Below, piece after piece: positions 1 through 9,229 of a stretch of DNA of 64,000 nt; position 1 is the stretch's first letter, and each line of letters begins with the position of its first letter. The translations under genes and the position numbers were made by a program. Source of the stretch: Vespa crabro (taxonomy: Eukaryota; Arthropoda; Insecta; Hymenoptera; Vespidae); assembly GCF_910589235.1 (NCBI RefSeq), contig NC_060955.1, positions 23,925,672 through 23,989,671 on the forward strand, given 5' to 3'. A model generated the notes under the pieces. It made no database searches. It saw only the letters and a program-made list of their open reading frames with translations, and was not told the DNA's origin.

Positions 1-241
1 TTTTTATAAAACGTAGTATTACGATATTGGAATTTAAGAATAATAGACAAGAAACGTAATATTATAAAAGTGACTCTTAAGGGATTAATATTAATGGTAA
101 CGTATTAAAAAAAATTTATTTAAAAATGTTAATTAATATATATATATATATATTAGATTCCTAACCTAAACCTGTCAGTTATTTTATAGAGATAACAACG
201 ATTAGAGATAACAAAATACGAAAATAAATAATTGATCTTCA
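1..241. other. AT-rich 5' flank of RNF14
   Basis: This is AT-rich sequence with a short (TA)n run near 139-153 and a CCTAACC motif near 161-168, a motif common upstream of insect genes. I see no coding sequence here. It probably holds the RNF14 promoter and 5' UTR, although no promoter element can be assigned with confidence. Confidence 0.4.
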
Positions 242-2098
242 ATGGACAGCGAAAAACAAAAGGATGAGATTACTGCTTTGGAAAGCATCTACAATAAGGA
301 AGAATTTTCATATTACAATGAAGATAAACTTTATCAATGTAATTTCAAGATATTTATAAATTTTCCTGTAGGATATTATTTTACATATAGCGATAACAGA
401 TATCCGGAACAACCAGCAGAGAAAGTACAAATATCGCATTTACCACCATTGTCGTTATATGTTACTTTACCAGAAAATTATCCTTCCACTTCACCACCCA
501 TGTTTACATTATGCACATCTTGGTTATGCCAAGCACCACTGTCTAAATTATGCAAAAAATTAGATAGTTTATGGGAAGAAAATAAGGGCCAAGAGATATT
601 ATTTGTTTGGATTGGATTTTTACAACATGAAACCTTACAATTTTTAAATATAGAACAATCTATTAGTATGAACTCTGTCTATACAACTTATAAAATAGCT
701 TTGGAAAAGGTACAGAGTTCTCAAAAATATTTAGAAGATCAAAGTTCTCAAAAACGTTTAGAAGAGCACGAAGCAAAAGAAACTATTGATAAAGATACGA
801 GTAGTAGTAAAAATAGTAAGAAGAATTTGCAGAGACAACGTTATAAAGGAAAAGAACACAGAAAAATAGATAAAAGGGCTTTTTCCGATTGTCCTTTTGG
901 AAAAAATCCAATTCAATTTTTGATAGATTACAATGAAAAACGTAATCACATTGAATTTAATAAAAGTTTGTATACTTGCAAAATCTGTTTTACAGATAAG
1001 TTAGGAGAACATTGTATTAAATTTTTACCATGTTCTCATGTATTTTGTAAACATTGCATCAGCGATTATTTAGAAGTTAAGATTAAGGATGGAAATGTAC
1101 AAAATATTTCTTGCCCCGAGGAAAAATGTACTTCTGAGGCAACACCCGGACAAGTATATATTTTTATATAGGAAAAATATATAATAATTATATTTTTTAA
1201 TATAATTAACTTATCATCATGTTTCTTTTTCAGATTAAAGATTTGGTTAGTCCTGAAATGTTCGCCAAATATGATTCTATATTGTTAAATGTTACATTAG
1301 ATACTATGTCAGATATAGTTTATTGTCCAAGACGTCATTGTCAATACCCGGTCAGTCGTGATCTCAATGAACAAATGGCAAACTGTCCTGTTTGCCAATA
1401 TGCATTTTGTGTCTATTGTAAAATGGTGTATCATGGAATAGAACCGTGTAAAGTGAATTCAGGTATATATAGCATACATACATACATGTGTGCGCGTGCG
1501 CGCGCGCGTGTGTGTGTGACTATATGATAATTACTTAGGTGTCATTACAGTAATTATAATAATTAGAGTATTATTTAATAGCTGAAAAGCAACAATTAGT
1601 AAAAGAATATCAAGCTGCTACAGACAATAAAAGACTTCAAATGGAAACAAGATATGGTAAAAAACAACTTCAAATGTTAGTAGAAAATACAATGTCAGAG
1701 AATTGGATCAATGTAAATAGTCAGCATTGTCCTCATTGTAATGCTGCTATTGAGGTTTGTATTTCTTTTATGATTATTTATATGAATTATTTTTTCAAAT
1801 TATATTACATAATATTGTGTTTTAGAAATCCGATGGTTGTAATAAAATGACTTGTGGGAAATGCAGTACATATTTCTGTTGGTTATGTGGGAAAAAATTA
1901 AACGCCCAAGAACCTTATGTGCACTTCCGTGATCCGGGATCCGAGTGCTTTAATATGCTATATCATGGCTTAATACCAAATGAAGATGGCGAGGACGATT
2001 TTCTAATACCTGGAATATATTATGATATAGATGACAATATTCAAGATTTTTCTGATGATGATGATGATTATGACGATGGTTTCTTTATTGAATATTAA
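242..2098 (+). CDS. RNF14: E3 ubiquitin-protein ligase RNF14 (RWD plus RING-IBR-RING)
   Basis: Four exons, 242-1153, 1234-1462, 1582-1754 and 1826-2098, have GT-AG borders and consistent phases and give 528 residues. The N-terminal RWD domain covers about residues 7-150 and is followed by a charged, low-complexity linker. RING1 is near 246-297 (CKIC, CSHVFCKHC), the in-between-RING near 320-385 (CPVCQYAFCVYC), and RING2 begins at HCPHC near 429. RBR ligases form a thioester on a RING2 cysteine; here that should be C443 in GCNKMTC. The tail is strongly acidic (runs of D). In mammals RNF14 co-activates androgen receptor and TCF/LEF transcription and acts with GCN1 and RNF25 on factors trapped on stalled ribosomes. 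The RWD domain binds GCN1. The start is the first ATG of the exon and sits at the beginning of the RWD domain. Intron 2 carries a GT/CG alternating tract. Family assignment is firm; function in this species is inferred. Confidence 0.95.
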
Positions 2099-2667
2099 AG
2101 TTTAAATAATATTACAAAAGGAAAATTAAATTTATTTAAGATCTTCCTATAGTTATAATATGTATTTACCCTTATGCTTCGATGTAATTTCCCTCTACTT
2201 AAAATTATTTTTATATTATTTTATTATTATAAATAGATATTATGAAATTAACGAAATTCTTGTGCTGATATATTGTATAATTCATTTTATAAGATAAAAT
2301 ATTTAGCTTGTTAAATGTATGACAAATATTTAAAACGGTTCGTTGATTCCTAAATAAAACTATAATTACTGATTTTACAAATAATGAGATATTAATTTTT
2401 TATTAAAAATTAAAATCATTATTATACTAAACAACGTATCTTTGAAAACTTTGATTTTAATTTTTTATTATTTAGTAACAATGCTTGCTATCGACTGTTA
2501 ATAAATTATCGATAATGGAGAACATGACAAATTTGTTACGGCTGTTTATTATACGCGTTAAGAATAAAATAATTATAATTTGTTTTCTCTTAGATTTAAA
2601 TTTTTAACTCGCGGACGTTGAATATATTGAATATCAATAAAAATAAATTTTTTACTAATTTTGACTA
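2099..2667. other. 3' UTR and convergent intergenic spacer
   Basis: This AT-rich spacer lies between RNF14 (+) and the orphan minus-strand frame at 2668-3141. It includes the RNF14 3' UTR, with an AATAAA-type poly(A) signal near 2353-2358. No coding potential is seen. Confidence 0.6.
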
Positions 2668-3141
2668 TTACCAGATCAGTTTTCTTTTGCAATACGATAA
2701 GTGAACATCCATCGATCGTTCGACCTTATCTAAACAAAAGATTTCCTTATAAATTTTAACTATACAATGATGAGCTAGGACAGCATAATACAATTGAGTT
2801 ATTTCATCATATCCTAATTCTATCAATAACGAATCCAACCAAGTACCATTATGTACCATCTTTGTTATCTTTTGTATTATCAATTCTTTATTAGGAATAA
2901 AGAATTTGGGGAAATATAACAAAAACGATAAACCTGTAATAGCAAAGGACAAACTTTTTTGCTCTGTTGACAAATGAAGCAAAATTTCTTTAAATTGGAG
3001 TAATTTTGAAAATACATTGAAATATGCAGCCATTCGCTCGGTAGTACTTGCGTTGGGTGATTTACCATTAGATTTCAATACATCGCAAATACTATCGACC
3101 CAGGTCTCACCACGTGGAGGTTGCTGCATGTGGAGACCCAC
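2668..3141 (-). CDS. Unrecognised ORF; terminal exon of an unknown gene or a remnant
   Basis: This is an open frame of 157 codons that I cannot place in a family. The composition looks protein-like: alternating hydrophobic and charged helices with no low complexity, for example around SFAITGLSFLLYFPKFF and ELGYDEITQLYYAVLAH. This suggests a helical-repeat fold, but that is only inference. A minus-strand AG acceptor just before the codons for ICDVLKSNG (near 3090) would make it a terminal exon of roughly 140 residues. Its 5' part lies inside the tandem segmental duplication. A decayed copy of the segment around the codons for ERMAAY sits near 4530-4610, and no upstream exon is visible in the next 9 kb. 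It could be a real last exon whose upstream exons are lost or rearranged, or a pseudogene. Confidence 0.4.
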   Translation of the reverse strand: MGLHMQQPPRGETWVDSICDVLKSNGKSPNASTTERMAAYFNVFSKLLQFKEILLHLSTEQKSLSFAITGLSFLLYFPKFFIPNKELIIQKITKMVHNGTWLDSLLIELGYDEITQLYYAVLAHHCIVKIYKEIFCLDKVERSMDVHLSYCKRKLIW

Positions 3142-4949
3142 GGGCTAACGGTGACTCTACTCTATAATCCGCGTTTCGCGATACCGATCCGTCATACCTT
3201 TCCGCTTCAATGCATTGGCTTCTTAACTAACAGGGTATGTGTAGCTTTAGCTACTACACACCTCTTACAGATAGCTCCACCATTAGCACCGTCCGCTTCA
3301 GACATAACGGATTATTAAGCACATCCGAATTCGTGCTTTCCGAATTTCGAACAAACAAAGCGCACTCCTTAGAAATACTAATCGCGTCGCGACACTCACG
3401 TGTGTGTTTTAATTACGTAGATTCTACTGTTAAGCCGAAATTCGCGAAGTACCCCCATCGAGAATTTTAAAGAAATCAAACGAAGTCCACGGTAGGACCT
3501 TTAATCGCGCCCGAACACCCACGCGAGTGTTAGAAAAACGTTGACTCTACTCTAAATTCGCGTTTTCGATCCGAACAATCAAACGAAGTTTAATCGCGCC
3601 CGAGAACACCCACGCCTGTGCCAGCCGACACGCGCGCCAGTGTCCTTCCTATCCTTCCCGTATTCGCGAGTAGAAATCGATGATGAATCCCGCCATGCGA
3701 TCATCCGGCCGCAGATGAATCAGATCCCTCGATGATCTATCCTGAAAAAAAAGAAGCTAAGGAAAAAATAAGAGAAAACAAAAAAATATATAAAATAAAA
3801 CATAATATATACATAGATTATAAATAGAAAATAAATATAATAAAAAGTAAATAATATAGAAAATAAACATATATAAATAAATAAGAAAGCTAGAGAAAGA
3901 AACAAAAAAAGTGCAGCTCAGCTCCATTCCATGGATCCTACCTAAGACCTATAAATCGTAATTAACAAGAATATATTAAAAACATAATTAAAAACATAAT
4001 TGAACACATAATTAAAAATATAAATAAAAAGTATCAACTTAAATAAATATTAAGAAAATACAATTAAAAGGACATAACATATTGATAACATAATTGAAAA
4101 CATAATTGAAAAATAAAAATATGAGATAGAAAAGAGAGTCGGAGAACAAAAAGAATGCCGGAGAATGTAAAGAATGCCGGAGAATGTAAAGAGAGCCGGA
4201 GAACGAAAAAAGAGCCCCAGAAAGAGAAGAAAATAGAAGCAGTTCTACTCGATGCTGAGACAGCAACCCGCACAGAGGCCCTCACCCATGGGCCCCTCCC
4301 ATGGGTCCCACCCGAGATATATAAAGGATAATTAATGAGAGTATATAATAATAAATAGAAATGACAACGGACATAAAATTGTTATAGATAAAGTTCCTTG
4401 TCGTTCTGAAAGAAATTATTGTACAATAAATTCTGTTATATTTCTTCTTTCGAAGTATTGTTAGCTATATAAGATGGAAATATGTTAATGTTTAGTTGGA
4501 ATTAGATTTAAACAATTTTGGGAAAGTAATAGAATATGCAGCCATTCGCTCGATAATACTTGTATTATAAAATTTATAATTAAACTTTGCAAGTATTAAC
4601 GACCCAGGTCTCACCACGTGAAGGTTGCTGCATGTGGAGACCCACGAGCTAACGGTGACTCTACTTTATTCTAAAATCCGCGTTCCGCGATACCGATCCC
4701 TTATGCCTTCCGCTTCGGATATTTAGGGCGACTTAGCTAACAGGAGGTATATAGCCTCAGCTACAGGGACCCCACTTACAGAGAGCTTTACCGTTCAATA
4801 CCCTCGCCTCAGGCATAATGGATTATTAAGCACATCTGAATTCGTGCTTCCGAATTTCGAACAATCAAAGCGCATTAATCGCGTTCGCGACACTCACGTG
4901 TGTTAAAATTACGTAGATTCTACTGTTCTATCCAAATTCGCGAAGTAAT

Positions 4950-5620
4950 CTAATCGAAATGTCGAAGAAATAAAACGAAGTCCCCGGTAGGACTTTCAAT
5001 CGCGCACGCGAACACTGACGTGAGTGATAGAAATACGGTGACTCTAAGTTGAAATCCGAAGCGCACCCCGAATTTCAACACTAAAACGAAGTCCATGATA
5101 GGACTTTTAATCGCGCCCGGACACCCACGCAAGTGTTCGGAAAACGGTGACTCTACTCTAAATAAACTAATCGAATATTCGAGCAAACAAAACGAAGTCC
5201 CCGGTAGGACTTTTAATCGCGCACGCGAACACTCACGTGAGTGTTAGAATAACGGTGACACTAAGTTGAAATCCAAAGTGACATATGCTAACCGGTATTT
5301 AGACTTTCCATGATATTTGTCGAGATTTCCGCCCCGCTACCAAATATGAAGATTGTCAGAACATCGGCTAGCTATGTACAGCACTACAAGGTAAACCGTT
5401 CGCGCACCCCGAATTTCAACACTAAAACGAAGTCCATGATAGGACTTTAATCGCGCCCGGACACCCACGCAAGTGCTCGGAAAACGGTGACTCTACTCTA
5501 AAAAAACGCGTTCGCGAGGTAATCTAATCGAATATTCGAGCAAATGAAACGAAGTCCCCGGTAGGACTTTTAAGTCGCGCCCGCGTACATTCACGTGAGT
5601 TTTAGAAAAATGGTGACTCT
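4950..5620. repeat. Higher-order repeat of ~100-base units with two inverted repeats each
   Basis: Units begin with AACGAAGTCC near 4976, 5091, 5189, 5425 and 5547, with related single units near 3480 in copy 1. Each unit carries the stem AGTCC/GGACT around a six-base loop. The loop alternates CCGGTA, ATGATA, CCGGTA, ATGATA, CCGGTA, giving an A-B-A-B-A higher-order order. A second inverted repeat follows about 30 bases later; its best example is the perfect palindrome AACACTCACGTGAGTGTT at 5228-5245. About 125 unrelated bases (5280-5405) interrupt one unit. Confidence 0.85.
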
Positions 5621-6359
5621 ACTCTAAATTCGCGTTTTCGATTCGAACAATCAAACGAAGTTTAATCGCGCCCGCGAACACCCACACTTGTGCCTGCCAA
5701 CACGCGCGTGAATGTTCTCCTATCCTGCCCGTATTCTCGCGTAAAAATCGATGATGAATCCTGCCATACGATGTATCATCTGGCCGCAAATGAACCTATA
5801 CCTCGATGATCTATCCTGGAAAACAATAAGATAAGGAAAAAATAAGGAAAAGAAGAAGATAAGGAAAAAATAAGAAAAAGAAAAGAAAAGACATATTGAA
5901 TATTGCTGCATGATTACTCGATCATCCCTGAAAAAGAAAAAAAGAAGATGAATAAGAGAAGGAGAAAAAATATATAAAATACATAATAAATATGTATAAA
6001 TAGATAAGAATGCTGGAGAATGAAAGAGCTCTGCACGATGCTGAAACAGCTGCCCGCATCATCTCAAGGGTCCTACCTAAAACTAATGAATCATAATTAA
6101 TAAGAATATATTAATAACATAACTGAAAACATAATTAAAAAGAAACAACATAAATAAATATTAAGAAAACATAATTGAAAAGAAACAACCTAAAGAAATA
6201 TTAAGAAAACATAACTGAAAAGAAATAATTTATTAATAACATAACTGAAAACATAATTAAAAAAGAAAAATATGAGATAGAAAAGAGAAAAAATAAATGC
6301 AGTTCTATACGATGCTGAAACAGCAGCCCGCAGCTTCTCATGTGTCCTACCTAAAATTT

Positions 6360-6530
6360 ATAAATCATAATTAATAAAAACATGATTAAACACATAATTA
6401 AACACATAATTAAACACATAAATAAACACAAATAAACACAAATAAAAACAAATAAACACAAATAAACAGATAATTAAACACACAATTAAGCACATAATTA
6501 AACACATAATTAAAAACATAATTGAAAAGA
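6360..6530. repeat. AACACATAATTA-type minisatellite
   Basis: A short tandem array of units of about 10-14 bases (TAATTAAACACA, AATAAACACA) runs across this stretch inside the second duplicated module. Confidence 0.8.
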
Positions 6531-6599
6531 AACAACATAATTAAATATTAAGAAAACATAATTAAAAAAGAAAAATATGAAATAGAAAAGAGAAAAAAA

Positions 6600-7060
6600 G
6601 AGATGCAGTTCTATACGATGCTGAGACAGCAACCCGCACAGAGGCACACCCCCATGGCCCATCCCATGGGTCCCACCCGAGATTATAAATTATAATTTAT
6701 AAGAGTGTATTAATGACATAGAAAATAAAAACAAGAAAAATATGGCTTAAAAAAGAGAGCCGCAGAAAGATAAGAGAATAGAAGCAGCTCTACATGATGC
6801 TGAGACAGCAACCCGCACAGAGGCCCTCACCCATGGGCCCCTCCCATGGGTCCCACCCGAGACTATAAATCATAATTAATAAGAGTGTATTAATGACATA
6901 GAAAATAAGAACAAGAAAAATATGAGTTAAAAAAGAGAGCCGCAGATAAATAAGAGAATAGAAGCAGCTCTACATGATGCTGAGACAGCAACCCGCACAG
7001 AGGCTCTCACCCATGGGACCATCCCATGGATCCCACCCGAGATATATAAAAGATGATTAA
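6600..7060. repeat. ~180-base tandem repeat with CATGGG inverted repeats
   Basis: Three consecutive units, starting near 6613, 6796 and 6976, contain GATGCTGAGACAGCAACCC followed by CCCATGGG and CCCATGGGTCCCACCC elements and an AT-rich tail. A single related unit lies at 4250-4330. Degenerate relatives at 3910-3960, 6030-6090 and 6305-6360 share TCCTACCTAA. They are part of the expanded second copy of the segmental duplication. Confidence 0.85.
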
Positions 7061-7109
7061 TGATAGTAAATTAGAATAAATAGTAATGACAGTGAAGAGA
7101 ATTTTCTGT

Positions 7110-7800
7110 GCGTTTCAATTTTAAATCGATAGTATATCTATTAATCAATAGTATATAGTAGTACATGTATATGATCTTAATAACATTGCTAAGAATATCC
7201 TATTGTTTAAATATTAATTAATTATTCTTTCCCGTGTTGGCGATCCCTAGCCGACCTGGAACTAGCTGAAAAGAAATAAAGAATGAAAAAAGAAAATGTA
7301 TATATATATATGTTAATTATGTGAAGGATAAAATCCTGAAATTTAACTTAATTAAACATAAGAAAAATAAAAGATTAATTAACAAAAAAAGAAATGGAAT
7401 ATGCTGAACCCTGATGTAAAATTAATATTATTCTCTCTGAAAGAAATATTATTCTCCCTGAAAGTAATATTATTATATTTATTAATCAATATTATATGAT
7501 AATACATGTATATGATTTTTATAACGTTGCTAAAAATCCTATTGTTTAAATATTAATTAATTATACTTTACGTATGTCGTGCGTTGTGTAAATGTTGAAA
7601 TAATCTTATTTATTAATTATTCCTTCCCGTGTTCGCGATCCCACGATCTGCCACTAGCTGAAAAGAAATAAGGAAAGAAAAAAGAAAATGTATATATGTA
7701 TATTAATTATGATAAAATTCTGAAATTTAATTTAATTAAACTTAAGAAAAATAAAAGATTAATTAAAAAAAAGAAAGAAATGAAAAATTCAGAATACTGA
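7110..7800. repeat. Direct repeat of ~300 bases, two copies
   Basis: The stretch 7140-7405 is repeated, diverged, at about 7475-7795. Shared landmarks in the same order are TACATGTATATGAT, CCTATTGTTTAAATATTAAT, TTCCCGTGTT followed by CGATCCC, CTAGCTGAAAAGAAATAA, and an AAAATAAAAGATTAATTAA tail. The second copy has about 60 extra bases. There is no coding potential. Confidence 0.8.
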
Positions 7801-9229
7801 TCTAAAGAAATATTATTTTCTCTGAAAAAAATATTATATTACTTGTACATTTCATAGATATATGATTTTAATATAGAACTCGATTTTATTAAAATAAAAT
7901 TATGAATTTAATTGAACTGTAGAAAAGAAAAAATGTACAATATTTATCAATCGACTTTAACGTAAAATTTGATTTTATTAAACTGGAATTACAAATTGAA
8001 ATGAATTTTAGAAAAGAGAAAATGTATAAAATTTATGTATCGAGTTTAATATTAAAAATGCATAAAATATGAAATAATCATATGGCAATGTGGTAATGTT
8101 ATTTACGGAATGTTACTTCGTCTCAGTTTTTTAAATCTACACCCTTACACCCATCACCATAAGAGCATTTCGAGTGACAACATGGTAAAATTAAAATGCG
8201 ACTAAGAGCCATTCTTAAAAGTTTCTAGTGACCCTTCGAAAATAATTCAATAGCCTAATAGTAATCCTCTTAAGGCATATGTTGGGTATATAGCCTTTTC
8301 TTTGTTTCGTGACCCAATCTAGTCGATTATTACTCTAAAACTTACAAAATTTAATTTCAAATTTTAAGATATGAAAGAAAATCGTAACAGAATCCTAACG
8401 TATCTGAAAACCTATTATTATTTTTTCGAAAGATAATTTTTTGCAACGTAGGAGAAGTTAGAATCAGTATCGGAGGGATTTCAAAATTTACTCACTACTT
8501 AAGAAGTTCTGCGATGGCTCCAAAACACTCGTTCGTGGTTTAAGTCGAAATTGAGAATGAATAATTCTTCAAAATTAGATAGGTCGACATCGAAGTTGAT
8601 GAAGATCCTCTTCAGTGATGCACTGATTCTAATTCGCGGTAGTTATTTATTAACGGACGTTCACTGAATTTAATTCGCGAAACTCTACTGTCTTTTATAA
8701 ATAAAGTCTGTGCGACTGTTAAAAGAGCAAAACATTTTGCGAACAAACACTGACTCTAACGACTGCATTGCACGCAGTAAAATGTAAAAACATTTGTCGT
8801 TTAAATCGCGAAACGCGAACGAACAAACACTGCTTCTACTTGGTGATATTTTCAATTTATCGATAAAAACATTCGATTACTTCATTGCTACGCGCGCGAT
8901 AATAATGAAATTCTGAAACAGAAAAATACAAACAAAATAATTAGTATCACTGTTATAATAAAAAACTGTATAAATTATTAAAGAAATATATGATATAGAA
9001 ATATATTTACTTTAAGTCTTCATTATAACTATGCAGGAAAGATATCCAGAGAAGGCTTCGATGATTACTCGTCGGAATCCCAAAGAAGACTGATCAGTAA
9101 TAGTCGAGATCGATCAGAGATTTGATTTTGTTGACTTCACACATAACCAAGGCACGGCAGTTAAACATTTAAATATGCAAAGAAATATGCAAAAATCAAT
9201 TAAATAAAATTAAATATGAAAAAAAAAAA
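7801..9229. other. Gene-free AT-rich DNA between repeat blocks
   Basis: I see no exon-like open frame here. Decayed versions of the GC block of the segmental duplication appear near 8640-8860 (for example AATTCGCGAA followed by CTCTACTGT, and GCGAACAAACACTG). The duplicated family was therefore once more extensive. Confidence 0.5.

Larger units (their letters stand above)
3025..7110. repeat. Tandem segmental duplication, two divergent copies of one module
   Basis: Copy 1 spans about 3025-4390 and copy 2 about 4535-7110. The blocks occur in the same order in both. The ERMAAY-coding fragment is at 3030 and 4540. The block with GGTCTCACCACGTG is at 3103 and 4607, an offset of 1504. The hairpin-rich GC block is at 3330-3620 and 4865-5690. 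The GATGATGAATCC block is at 3680 and 5750. The CATGGGTCCCACCC block is at 4280-4310 and 7010-7040. Copy 2 is longer because it is internally expanded. No transposase, reverse transcriptase or terminal repeats are visible, so I call it a segmental duplication rather than a known mobile element. Confidence 0.85.

Noticed and set aside
3700..7100. Known DNA transposon or retroelement
   Set aside because: I looked for terminal inverted repeats, long terminal repeats, transposase or reverse-transcriptase motifs and found none; structure fits tandem duplication better, although a non-autonomous element cannot be excluded.
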